From Mycolicibacterium iranicum (lineage in GTDB: Bacteria; Actinomycetota; Actinomycetes; Mycobacteriales; Mycobacteriaceae), in NCBI RefSeq assembly GCF_001650495.1, contig NZ_LWCS01000020.1, forward strand, positions 1 through 64,000: a stretch of DNA of 64,000 bases. The letters run 5' to 3'. The position numbers were made by a program, and so were the translations under genes. Positions 7,897 through 16,549 of the stretch are shown here, piece after piece. The notes beneath the pieces are model-generated. The model was not told where the DNA came from and made no database searches. It saw only the letters and a list, made by a program, of their open reading frames with translations. Numbering within the stretch: position 1 is the first letter of the stretch; each line of letters opens with the position of its first letter.

Positions 7897-8379
7897 ATGG
7901 CCGTTCTACTCCGGAAACTGTTCCGAATCGGCAAGCTGCCCAGTGCGTTGCGCGCAGAGGTCGAAGCCGAAGGCGTGCTCTTTCTCTCCGAGTACGTTGC
8001 GGTGACGCGGCGATTCCGCGGAACCGTGCCCGGTCTGCGGTCGGGGGGAAGCATCGCAAGCTACGTGGGTTCATTGGTCATCACCAGGCAGCGAGTACTC
8101 GGAACGCTGTCGTCGGTGCCCAAGCTCGCGGGCCGCACCATCGACCTGCGGTGGGATGCGCCGCAGGCGGGCCCGGTCAAGGCTGAGATTTCCGAAACGG
8201 GACTGACCCTCGACGTCGACGTCGCCGCCATCGACAGCCGCTGCTCTGGGGATCTCTCCCTGCATTACAAGGAACACGTCCCGCGGGACGTGCTCGCACA
8301 ACTCCCCCGCACGACGCTCGCCTTCGACGCCCCACCGGAGTTCGTGTTCCGCGCCGTCGGCGTCCCGTACCACCCCTAG
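7897..8379 (+). CDS. Conserved hypothetical protein, tandem paralogue B
   Basis: A 160-residue sister of the preceding gene, starting MAVLLRKLFRIGKLP and ending TTLAFDAPPEFVFRAVGVPYHP. The arrangement shows a local gene duplication, and sequence divergence between the copies suggests it is old. No signal peptide, membrane segment or known active site is visible. Function is unknown. The neighbours (PAP2 upstream, sulfatase downstream) point only vaguely to the envelope. Confidence 0.75.
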   Translation: MAVLLRKLFRIGKLPSALRAEVEAEGVLFLSEYVAVTRRFRGTVPGLRSGGSIASYVGSLVITRQRVLGTLSSVPKLAGRTIDLRWDAPQAGPVKAEISETGLTLDVDVAAIDSRCSGDLSLHYKEHVPRDVLAQLPRTTLAFDAPPEFVFRAVGVPYHP

Positions 8380-8540
8380 AGCCGCGCCATCTCCCGGTAA
8401 CCGTCCCACACGCTCGGGTATCGCGGCCGCCACCGTAGCCTCGCTATCACCGCGGCTTACGGTCAAACTTCACATCGTCAAAGGGTTGCGCTATCGCAAC
8501 GGCGAGCGTTGCGTGGAGCCTCGACACACGAAAGGACAGC

Positions 8541-9914
8541 ATGACCACAGCGCACCGGGACAACGTCCTCCTCGTGCATTGGCACGACCTGGGCCGCTAC
8601 CTCGGGGCCTACGGCCACAGCGATGTCCACAGCCCACGGATGGACCAGCTCGCGGCAGAAGGGATCCTGTTCACCGCCGCGCACGCAACGGCGCCGCTGT
8701 GCTCGCCGTCGCGAGGCTCGCTGTTCACCGGGCGCTATCCGCAGAGCAACGGGCTGGTCGGCCTGGCCCACCATGGCTGGGAATACCGCGCCGGAGTCCA
8801 CACCCTTCCCCAGATTCTTTCCGACAAGGGTTGGTACACAGCGCTTTTCGGGATGCAGCACGAGACCTCCTATCCGGCACGGCTCGGCTTCGACGAATTC
8901 GACGTGTCCAATTCGTACTGCGAGTACGTCGTCGATCGGGTGACCGGCTGGCTGGCCGAACCACCCGCAGAGCCGTTCTTTCTCACCGCAGGGTTCTTCG
9001 AGACGCACCGGCCGTACCCGCACGACCGTTATCAGCCCGCCGACGCCGATGCCGTGACACTGCCGGACTTCCTGCCCGACACCGACGACGTCCGCCAGGA
9101 CCTGGCCGATTTCTACGGCTCCATCGCCGTCGCCGACGCGGCAGTCGGGCAAATATTGGACACTCTCGAGACGACCGGCCTCGACCGGGCCACCTGGGTC
9201 GTCTTCGTCACCGACCACGGACCGGCGCTGCCGCGCGCCAAGTCCACGCTGTACGACGCCGGCACGGGCATCGCGCTGATCGTGCGGCCGCCGCGCGACC
9301 GGAACGCCGCACCCGCTGTCTACCGCGAATTGTTCAGCGGTGTCGACCTGGTGCCCACCCTGCTCGAACTGCTCGGCGTCGAGGTGCCGCTTGACGTCGA
9401 AGGACTCTCACATGCAAGGCAATTGGTCAACCCGACCGCCGACTCCGTGCGAACCGAGGTCTACACGATGAAGACCTACCACGATTCTTTCGACCCGATA
9501 CGCGCTGTCAGGACAAAGGATTACAGCTACATCGAGAACTATGCGGCACGTCCGCTGCTCGATCTTCCCTGGGACATCGCCGACAGCGCGCCAGGTCGGG
9601 TGCTCGGACCTCTGTCCCAGGACCCACGTCCTCAACGAGAACTCTATGACCTGGCGGCCGACCCGTCGGAGGCACGCAATTTGCTGGGCGCTGACGCCAC
9701 CGACGCGGCCGAAGCGATCGGAAACGAACTGGCGATGTTGCTCAACGACTGGCGGCAGAAGACCAACGACGTGATCCCTTCCGAGTTCGCCGGTACCCGG
9801 ATCGCCGAGCGCTACACCGAAACCTACCGCCACGTGCTGGGTCTTGAATTGCCAAGTCGCAAGGCCAATGCCGCTGATCGTGGCATCGCAGAAGAGCATG
9901 TAAGCCGGCAATAG
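8541..9914 (+). CDS. Sulfatase (alkaline-phosphatase superfamily; Rv0296c-like)
   Basis: A 457-residue type I sulfatase. The formylglycine signature CSPSRGSLFTGR begins at Cys54, the residue that must be oxidised to formylglycine by a maturase or sulfatase-modifying enzyme. Further active-site blocks include HWHDLGRYLGAYG near the N-terminus and FVTDHGPALPRAKSTLYD in the middle. No signal peptide is visible, so it is probably cytoplasmic. It would hydrolyse a sulfate ester; the substrate is unknown. It is the first gene of a run with the Stf0 sulfotransferase and the PAPS-synthesis genes. A good AAAGGA ribosome site precedes the ATG. Confidence 0.88.
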   Translation: MTTAHRDNVLLVHWHDLGRYLGAYGHSDVHSPRMDQLAAEGILFTAAHATAPLCSPSRGSLFTGRYPQSNGLVGLAHHGWEYRAGVHTLPQILSDKGWYTALFGMQHETSYPARLGFDEFDVSNSYCEYVVDRVTGWLAEPPAEPFFLTAGFFETHRPYPHDRYQPADADAVTLPDFLPDTDDVRQDLADFYGSIAVADAAVGQILDTLETTGLDRATWVVFVTDHGPALPRAKSTLYDAGTGIALIVRPPRDRNAAPAVYRELFSGVDLVPTLLELLGVEVPLDVEGLSHARQLVNPTADSVRTEVYTMKTYHDSFDPIRAVRTKDYSYIENYAARPLLDLPWDIADSAPGRVLGPLSQDPRPQRELYDLAADPSEARNLLGADATDAAEAIGNELAMLLNDWRQKTNDVIPSEFAGTRIAERYTETYRHVLGLELPSRKANAADRGIAEEHVSRQ

Positions 9915-9980
9915 ATCCGCTCAGCGTGATCAAAAATCCCACTGCTGCCACAGCTGGGAGAGGCGGTTATGCTCTCGCGC

Positions 9981-10781
9981 ATGACCAGCCCGACGGCATA
10001 TCTGGTGCTCGCCTCCCAGCGCAGCGGCAGCACGTTGCTGGTCGAGTCACTGAGGGCGACCGGCGTTGCCGGCGAACCGGGTGAGTTCTTCCAGTACCTG
10101 CCGACAACCAGCCAGTCGCCACAACCGCGGCAGTGGTTCGACGGTGTCGAGGACGAGTCCATTCTTCGGCTCCTCGACCCGCTCGACGAAGGCAAGCCCG
10201 ACCTTGCGCCCCCGGAGATCTGGCGGGACTACATCCGCACCGTGGGGCGCACCCCGAACGGCATCTGGGGCGGAAAACTGATGTGGAACCAGACCCCACT
10301 GCTGCTCCAGCGCTCCGAAGGCCTGCCCGACCGTTCCGGCACCGGACTGCTGTCGGCCATCCGCGATGTCATCGGGACCGATCCCGTCCTGATCTATGTC
10401 CATCGCCCCGACGTTGTGTCGCAGGCGGTTTCGTTCTGGCGAGCCGTGCAGACCCGAGTCTGGCGAGGACGGCCCGACCCCGTCAGGGACGCGCGCGCGG
10501 AGTACCACGCAGGTGCAATCGCGCACGTGGTCACGATGCTGCGCGCCCAGGACGAAGGGTGGCGGAACTGGTTCGCCGAAGAGGACGTGAAACCCATGGA
10601 CGTGCCCTATCCGGTGTTGTGGCGCAACCTCACCGAGGTCGTCGCGTCGATCCTCGAACAGCTCGGTCTCGATCCGAGGCTTGCGCCCGCCCCCGTGCTG
10701 GAACGTCAGGCCGATCACCGCTCGGACGAATGGGTGGACCGCTATCGTGCCGATGCCGACAGGGAGGGGCTACCGACATGA
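9981..10781 (+). CDS. stf0: Stf0-type sulfotransferase (Rv0295c-like)
   Basis: A 266-residue protein with the PAPS-binding loop [14 protein letters not shown] at residues 11-24, and EPGEFF at 32-37 containing the Glu (about E35) that is catalytic in Stf0 of M. smegmatis. Stf0 transfers sulfate from PAPS to the 2-position of trehalose, the first step of sulfolipid-type glycolipids. Length and motif order match the family. The ATG at 9981 gives the canonical [12 protein letters not shown] start; an upstream ATG at 9969 adds four residues. Its TGA overlaps the cysD ATG (ATGA), so the sulfate donor and the transferase are translationally coupled. Confidence 0.88.
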   Translation: MTSPTAYLVLASQRSGSTLLVESLRATGVAGEPGEFFQYLPTTSQSPQPRQWFDGVEDESILRLLDPLDEGKPDLAPPEIWRDYIRTVGRTPNGIWGGKLMWNQTPLLLQRSEGLPDRSGTGLLSAIRDVIGTDPVLIYVHRPDVVSQAVSFWRAVQTRVWRGRPDPVRDARAEYHAGAIAHVVTMLRAQDEGWRNWFAEEDVKPMDVPYPVLWRNLTEVVASILEQLGLDPRLAPAPVLERQADHRSDEWVDRYRADADREGLPT

Positions 10782-11725
10782 GCACGACGTATGACACCGT
10801 GCACGTCGACGAGCTGCGACTGCTGGAAGCCGAGGCGGTGCACATCATCCGCGAGGTTGTCGCCGAGCTCGAACGTCCCGTCCTGCTGTTCTCGGCGGGC
10901 AAAGACTCGATCGTGCTTCTTCGTTTGGCGGAGAAGGCGTTCCGCCGCGGGGGCGAGCGAAGCGACGGGAAGACATCCAGCCCGCTTCCTTTTCCGGTCA
11001 TGCATGTCGACACCGGCCACAATTTCCCCGAGGTCATAGAGTTCCGCGATCGCAGGGTCACCTGGGAGGGCCACAAGCTGATCGTCGCGTCGGTGCAGGA
11101 GACGATCGACTCGGGCCGCGTGGCCGACCCGGGCCCCGGAGCGTCCCGCAACCGGCAGCAGACGCGCACCCTGCTGGATGCGCTGGAAGCGGGTCGCTTC
11201 GACGCGGCGTTCGGAGGCGCTCGCCGTGACGAGGAGCGCGCCCGCGCCAAGGAGCGGATCCTGAGTTTCCGTGACGAGTTCGGCCAGTGGGATCCGCGGG
11301 CCCAGCGGCCCGAGCCCTGGTCGCTCTACAACGGCCGGATCCGACGGGGTGAGCAGGTCCGCGTGTTCCCCTTGAGCAACTGGACCGAACTGGACATCTG
11401 GCGCTACATCCAGTTGGAAAAGCTCGAGTTACCGTCGATCTACTTCGCCCACGAGCGTGAGGTTTTTGAGCGGGACGGAATCCTGCTGGCCGTTTCCGAG
11501 TATGCCCAGCCGGGAGATGGCGAGACCTCGGCCGTCGAGTGGGTGCGCTACCGCACCGTCGGCGACCTGACGATCACCGGCGCCGTGCGCTCGAAAGCGA
11601 CGACGATCGACGGGGTGATCGCCGAGATCTCGGCCGCCACCGTATCGGAGCGTGGTGAAACGCGGGCTGACGACCGAACGTCAGCTGCGGCGATGGAGGA
11701 CCGCAAACGCGAGGGGTATTTCTGA
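10778..11725 (+). CDS. cysD: Sulfate adenylyltransferase small subunit CysD
   Basis: A 315-residue PP-loop ATP pyrophosphatase-type enzyme that forms adenosine 5'-phosphosulfate from ATP and sulfate together with CysN. The PP-loop SAGKDS is at residues 39-44. Conserved blocks [23 protein letters not shown] and [15 protein letters not shown] are all present, and the ending EDRKREGYF is characteristic of full-length CysD. It overlaps the sulfotransferase gene by four bases, and the CysNC gene follows 31 bases downstream. Confidence 0.93.
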   Translation: MSTTYDTVHVDELRLLEAEAVHIIREVVAELERPVLLFSAGKDSIVLLRLAEKAFRRGGERSDGKTSSPLPFPVMHVDTGHNFPEVIEFRDRRVTWEGHKLIVASVQETIDSGRVADPGPGASRNRQQTRTLLDALEAGRFDAAFGGARRDEERARAKERILSFRDEFGQWDPRAQRPEPWSLYNGRIRRGEQVRVFPLSNWTELDIWRYIQLEKLELPSIYFAHEREVFERDGILLAVSEYAQPGDGETSAVEWVRYRTVGDLTITGAVRSKATTIDGVIAEISAATVSERGETRADDRTSAAAMEDRKREGYF

Positions 11726-11756
11726 TGAGCGCTTGCGCGAAGAAGCGGAGAACCTG

Positions 11757-13622
11757 ATGAGCGCAACCAGACAACTGCTGCGGATCACGACCGCCGGATC
11801 GGTCGACGACGGCAAGAGCACGCTCATCGGGCGGCTGCTCCACGACACCGACAGCCTCCCGCTCGATCATCTGGAAGCGGTGACCGACGAGGAGGGCGTC
11901 GCCGACCTTGCTGCCCTGTCCGACGGTCTGCGCGCCGAACGCGAGCAGGGCATCACCATCGACGTGGCCTACCGGTTCTTCTCGACCGCGACCCGCAGCT
12001 ACATCCTGACCGACACCCCGGGCCATGAGCGCTACACCCGAAACATGTTCACCGGTGCGTCCAACGCCCACGTCGCGGTGCTGCTCGTCGACGCCCGCGC
12101 CGGTGTGTTGCGCCAGACAAATCGACACGCCAGGATCGCAAAGCTGCTGGGTATCAAACACTTTGTGGCCGCGGTCAACAAGATCGACCTGGTGGATTTC
12201 GATCAGGGGCGCTTTGGCGAGGTCGAGGCGCAATTGCATCAGGTTGCGGCCCGCCTCGGCGGCGCCGACATCACCGTCATCCCCGTCGCGGCCAAGCTCG
12301 GCGACAACGTCGTACACCGATCCACGAACACCCCGTGGTACGAGGGCCCGACGCTGCTGGAGTATCTGGAGTCCGTCGAACTGACGGCACCTCACGCGGA
12401 AGCCCGGAGCCTGCGGCTTCCGGTGCAGTGGGTGTCGCGCCCCAGCCCGCAGCAGCGCCGCCGCTACACAGGCCGCCTGGCGGCAGGCACTCTCAGCATC
12501 GGTGATCCCGTCGTCAGTCTTCCCGCCGGCACCGGGTCGACGGTCACTGCCGTCGACACCCTCGATGACGATCGGCCGACCGCCGTTGCGCCGCTGTCGG
12601 TTTCGATCGAGCTGGCCGACGACATCGACGTCGGCCGCGGCGATGTGTTCGTCAGCGGGGTCGACGATGCCGTGCTTCCCGTGCTGGCCCGCGAACTCGA
12701 TGCGACGGTGTGCTGGTTCCGCGACACCCCGCTGCGTGCCGGTGACCGGCTCGCACTGAAGCAGGGCGCGCGCACTGTCCGGGCGACGGTGCAGGCATTG
12801 CATTCGCGACTGGATCCGGAAACCCTGGACGAGATCGACAATCCCGTCGATCTGGTGCTCAATGACATCGGTTCCGTGACGCTGCGCACCAGCTCGATCG
12901 TAGTCGCGGATCCGTACACAGCGAACCGCGACAGCGGCGCGTTCATCCTGATCGACGAGTCCTCCAACGACACCGTCGGAGCCGGCACCATCGTCGAGGC
13001 TCGCGAAGTCAAACCGGGCGAGCAGACCCGCAACGATATCCGTTGGCATCCATCGTCTTTGGAGCGCAGCTACCGAAGTTCGGCCACAGGGCAGAAGGGT
13101 GCCACGATCTGGTTCACCGGTCTTCCGGCGTCAGGCAAATCGACCGTCGCGGTCGCGGTCGAGCGCGCACTCGTTGATTCCGGTCAGGTCGCCTATCTGC
13201 TCGACGGAGACAATATCCGCCATGGACTGTCCGATGACCTTGGTTTCTCGGCGGGCGACCGTGCCGAGAACATCCGCCGGGTGGGCCATCTGACGCGGTT
13301 GTTCGCCGACGCGGGTGTCGTCGCGTTGGCATCGCTGGTCTCGCCGCTGAAATCCGACCGTGAGATCGCACGCGCTCTCAACGACGCGGCGAAGCTGCCC
13401 TTCATCGAGGTGTACGTGGCGACACCGCGCGAAGAGTGCGAAAAGCGGGATCCGAAGGGTCTTTACGCCAGGGCGCGGGCGGGTGAACTCAAGGGACTCA
13501 CCGGTGTCGACGCCCCCTACGAACCGCCTGAGAGCGCCGATCTGGTTCTCGACACCACGGGTGCCGACATCGACGAGCTTGTCGCCAAGGTGATCGCGCT
13601 GCTTGACGATCGACGGGGCTGA
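11757..13622 (+). CDS. cysNC: Bifunctional CysN/CysC: sulfate adenylyltransferase GTPase subunit and APS kinase
   Basis: A 621-residue fusion. Residues 1-430 are the CysN GTPase that drives APS synthesis with CysD: P-loop GSVDDGKST (14-22), DTPGH (86-90), NKID, then EF-Tu-like beta barrels. Residues about 445-621 are APS kinase (CysC) with P-loop GLPASGKST (455-463), producing PAPS. The fusion is normal for mycobacteria. ATG 11757 has an AGCGGAG ribosome site. The product PAPS is the donor for the sulfotransferase two genes upstream, so the operon supplies its own activated sulfate. The stop is one base from the convergent tam stop. Confidence 0.93.
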   Translation: MSATRQLLRITTAGSVDDGKSTLIGRLLHDTDSLPLDHLEAVTDEEGVADLAALSDGLRAEREQGITIDVAYRFFSTATRSYILTDTPGHERYTRNMFTGASNAHVAVLLVDARAGVLRQTNRHARIAKLLGIKHFVAAVNKIDLVDFDQGRFGEVEAQLHQVAARLGGADITVIPVAAKLGDNVVHRSTNTPWYEGPTLLEYLESVELTAPHAEARSLRLPVQWVSRPSPQQRRRYTGRLAAGTLSIGDPVVSLPAGTGSTVTAVDTLDDDRPTAVAPLSVSIELADDIDVGRGDVFVSGVDDAVLPVLARELDATVCWFRDTPLRAGDRLALKQGARTVRATVQALHSRLDPETLDEIDNPVDLVLNDIGSVTLRTSSIVVADPYTANRDSGAFILIDESSNDTVGAGTIVEAREVKPGEQTRNDIRWHPSSLERSYRSSATGQKGATIWFTGLPASGKSTVAVAVERALVDSGQVAYLLDGDNIRHGLSDDLGFSAGDRAENIRRVGHLTRLFADAGVVALASLVSPLKSDREIARALNDAAKLPFIEVYVATPREECEKRDPKGLYARARAGELKGLTGVDAPYEPPESADLVLDTTGADIDELVAKVIALLDDRRG

Positions 13623-13623
13623 C

Positions 13624-14388
13624 CTACTTCACCTGCGCCACCACGAAGATCCGGCGAAACGGAAAGAACGTGATGCCGTCGGCACGTTTGGGATAGGCCG
13701 CATCCAGCATCGGGATCAGGTCTGCTCTGAACTGCTGCCACTGCGCGTCGCTCAGCCCGGCCCGCACCGGGCGCAGCGCCGTCCCGTGGATCCATTCCAG
13801 CACCGGGTTCTCGCCCGTCAGTTCGTGCACGTAGGTCGTCTCCCATGCGTCCACCGTGCATCCGGCGTCGGTCATCAGCTCTGCGTATCCGACTGCGGGA
13901 CGCGTTATTTCGGCGCTCTCGAAGGGGTAGTCGCGCAACAGCTCTGACCACTCGGGCCGCTGGAGGAGTTCGCTGACCGCCCGATGCGACGGCGCATCGA
14001 AGTTGCCCGGCACCTGGAACGCGATCCACGAATTCGCGGCGAGTTGCCCCGCCCACCGCGCCAGCAGCTCGGCATGTTCGGGAACCCAATGCAGCGTCGC
14101 GTTGCTGACGAGGATGTCGGTATCGGGCGCGGGCGTCCAGTCCCGCACGTCGCCCACCCGGGCGTCCAACCCTCGGTTTCGCGCCGCCTCCACCATCTCG
14201 GGCGAGGAGTCCCATGCCTCGATGACGGCGCCGGGCCAGCGCTCGGTCAGCGTCGCGGTGAGATTGCCCGGGCCACAGCCCAGGTCCACGATGCGGCGCG
14301 GCTCACGTGCACCGACGCGTGACAGCAGGTCGTAGAACGGCCTGCCGCGGTGATCGGCGTAGGTGAGGTAGACGTCCGGATTCCACAT
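13624..14388 (-). CDS. tam: Trans-aconitate 2-methyltransferase
   Basis: A 254-residue class I SAM-dependent methyltransferase. Motif I is [14 protein letters not shown] at about 37-50, and the N-terminal [22 protein letters not shown] segment is characteristic of Tam. Tam methylates trans-aconitate, an inhibitor of aconitase, and so detoxifies it. Its position next to an Rv0293c-like gene and ESX-3 matches Rv0294 in M. tuberculosis. It is transcribed towards cysNC and divergent from the hydrolase gene, with a 39-base gap. Confidence 0.9.
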   Translation of the reverse strand: MWNPDVYLTYADHRGRPFYDLLSRVGAREPRRIVDLGCGPGNLTATLTERWPGAVIEAWDSSPEMVEAARNRGLDARVGDVRDWTPAPDTDILVSNATLHWVPEHAELLARWAGQLAANSWIAFQVPGNFDAPSHRAVSELLQRPEWSELLRDYPFESAEITRPAVGYAELMTDAGCTVDAWETTYVHELTGENPVLEWIHGTALRPVRAGLSDAQWQQFRADLIPMLDAAYPKRADGITFFPFRRIFVVAQVK

Positions 14389-14427
14389 GACGCCAGTCTG
14401 TCACCGACCTCGACCCACCGCGTTAAC

Positions 14428-15648
14428 ATGCGAGGCGTGGAGCCCGACAGAGTGCCCGTCGAATCCGTACCGGTCGAGGAGTTACCGATCCCGGTCCCAG
14501 ACGTGCCGGGCGCCGACGCGACCGCGCGCGGACTGCCGCGTCGGGTCGATCTCACGCTGCGGCAACGGATGATCGTCGATTCGTCGGCGATGGCCGATCT
14601 GGCGCTGCGGACGTCCATCGCATCGCTGCTGAGCGCCACCATGGTGCCGTCGATCGCCGGTGCGCTGCGCCGGTCCGAGACCGCCGCCGAGCGCAAGCAC
14701 CTCGAGTTCTACGCCGAGCTGGCCGCGGCGAAAGATCCGCAGGTGTCCTTCCCGGCACCGCAGACGTTGCCACGGGTGTCGTCGCGGCCGGCCAACCCGG
14801 TTGCCGAATGGGTGGCGAAGGGCAATGTCAGCAACATCCGCTTCCGGAGCAGCTTTACCGCCGTCAACCCGGACATGCGCGATCAATGCGCCGGATTCGT
14901 CCGCAACAACGTCGTGCACGCCCAGCATTGGCGCCACGACGACGGCCCCCGACCCACGCTGTGTCTGATCCATGGGTTCATGGGCTCGGCCTACCTGTTC
15001 AACGGCTTGTTCTTCTCGCTTCCGTGGTTCTACCGCTGCGGCTACGACGTCGTGCTCTACACGCTGCCGTTCCACGGCTCTCGCGCCGAGAAGTACTCGC
15101 CGTTCAGCGGTCACGGATATTTCGCGCACGGAATGGCGGGTTTCGCGGAAGCCATGGCCCAGGCCGTGTACGACTTCCGCTCTCTGCTCGACTATCTGGA
15201 GTACACCGGTGTGGACCGGATCGCGCTGACCGGGATGTCACTGGGTGGATACACCTCAGCGCTGATCGCCAGCGTCGACGACAGGATCCAGGCCGTCATC
15301 CCCAACGTTCCGGTCGTCACACCTGACCGCACCGTCGACGAGTGGTTTCCCGCCAACAAGGTTGTCGCGCTGCGGGACTGGATCGCCGGCACCGACACAG
15401 CGCTGGTCGAGTCGGCAACGATGTACTCGTCGCCGCTGAACTACCGGCCGCTGCCGGCCAAGGAGCGGAGGCTGATCATTGCGGGCCTCGGTGACCGGTT
15501 GGCCCCACCTGAGCAAGCCGAGATGTTGTGGAAGCACTGGGATCGCTGCGCATTTCACTGGTTTCCGGGAAACCATGTCCTGCACGTCAGCCAGCCGGAT
15601 TACCTGCGCCGCATGACGCGGTTCCTCGCCCCGTTCATGTTCGACTGA
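14428..15648 (+). CDS. Alpha/beta-hydrolase (Rv0293c-like)
   Basis: A 406-residue protein. Residues 1-150 form a lead-in region with acidic/proline start and helices. Residues 175-400 form an alpha/beta-hydrolase with oxyanion block CLIHGFMGSAYLF, nucleophile elbow GMSLGGYTS and a terminal His in FPGNHVLHV. It is probably an esterase or lipase; the substrate is unknown. ATG 14428 is chosen, and GTG 14437 is equally plausible. The gene ends inside the last 14 bases of eccE3 on the opposite strand. Confidence 0.8.
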   Translation: MRGVEPDRVPVESVPVEELPIPVPDVPGADATARGLPRRVDLTLRQRMIVDSSAMADLALRTSIASLLSATMVPSIAGALRRSETAAERKHLEFYAELAAAKDPQVSFPAPQTLPRVSSRPANPVAEWVAKGNVSNIRFRSSFTAVNPDMRDQCAGFVRNNVVHAQHWRHDDGPRPTLCLIHGFMGSAYLFNGLFFSLPWFYRCGYDVVLYTLPFHGSRAEKYSPFSGHGYFAHGMAGFAEAMAQAVYDFRSLLDYLEYTGVDRIALTGMSLGGYTSALIASVDDRIQAVIPNVPVVTPDRTVDEWFPANKVVALRDWIAGTDTALVESATMYSSPLNYRPLPAKERRLIIAGLGDRLAPPEQAEMLWKHWDRCAFHWFPGNHVLHVSQPDYLRRMTRFLAPFMFD

Positions 15649-16549
15649 GCGTCGCGCCCGCGGGCCACCGCAGCTGGGTCAGAGTCTGCGCGTCGATCGG
15701 AACGGGGTGCGCCGACAGCCGCCGGTCCGATGCGGGCGCGAGCGCGGACAGCGCGGCGCGGTGCCTGCCCCGCTCGGGGGTGAGCTCGGGCAACGGCGCC
15801 CGCCCCGTCGGCCGTTCGGCGGTACGCAGCGCGCAGGCCGCGGCGACCTCGAGTTGTGTTCGGCTGCCGGTGAACTCGACTGCGATCCAGACCTCGCCCG
15901 CTCCGGTGGCCCGCACGGAATCCAGGGTCTCGGCCAACTGGTCGTCGACCTTCACCCGGTAGGCCGCCACGTATCCGTCGCCGTCGGCGAGTCCGCACCA
16001 GGTCTCCTTGGCCGTCCCGGCGACCGGCGCGGCGGGCGCCTCGTCGAGAGAAACCTCCCAGCCGAGCTCACGAAGGTGGTCGGCGAGCCGTCGCGCGGAC
16101 AGTTGCGCGGTGTCCTGCAACGGGAGGTGCGGCGACCGTGCCGTCAGTGCCGCGACGTTGTCGGCTGCCCCCAGCGTGAGCGCGATCCAGGTGGTCCGCT
16201 CCGCTCCCAGTTCGCGACTGACGACACGGACCTTGTCGAAGCTGATGCCGTAGCGGTCCACGTAACCGGCCACCGTCGTCAGCGGCAATTCGGTGGCCCC
16301 GCGGGGCGCCACGCGCAGCACCACGGTGGCGTACCGGCCGGGCCGCGTGCCCACGTCAGACCGTCCCATCAGCATCGAGATGCGCCGCCCGATCATGGTC
16401 GTCATGAAAAGTCCACGCCACCAGGCGAAGAGAACGACGACAGCCGCCACCGCGGCCCCCAGCAGCCAACGGTCAGCGGTCGTCTGCCACGGATAGGCCA
16501 TCGCCGCGGGCACCACGAACAGTGCGGCCAGAGTCAGGCGGACAATCAT
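15635..16549 (-). CDS. eccE3: ESX-3 type VII secretion membrane component EccE3
   Basis: A 304-residue protein with two N-terminal membrane helices (about 4-20 and 28-46) and a cytosolic domain of alternating strands, the usual EccE plan. EccE is a peripheral membrane subunit of the T7SS inner-membrane complex with EccB, EccC and EccD. The start at MIVRLTLAALF overlaps the mycP3 stop as ATGA; the open frame extends much further upstream but only as an antisense or out-of-frame shadow of mycP3. It is the last gene of the ESX-3 operon. Confidence 0.92.
   Translation of the reverse strand: MIVRLTLAALFVVPAAMAYPWQTTADRWLLGAAVAAVVVLFAWWRGLFMTTMIGRRISMLMGRSDVGTRPGRYATVVLRVAPRGATELPLTTVAGYVDRYGISFDKVRVVSRELGAERTTWIALTLGAADNVAALTARSPHLPLQDTAQLSARRLADHLRELGWEVSLDEAPAAPVAGTAKETWCGLADGDGYVAAYRVKVDDQLAETLDSVRATGAGEVWIAVEFTGSRTQLEVAAACALRTAERPTGRAPLPELTPERGRHRAALSALAPASDRRLSAHPVPIDAQTLTQLRWPAGATLSRT

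Noticed and set aside
7343..8074. Upstream extension of the minus-strand PAP2 gene
   Set aside because: The frame is open, but it is antisense to the tandem paralogues and lacks PAP2-like or signal sequence; the real protein begins near 7342.
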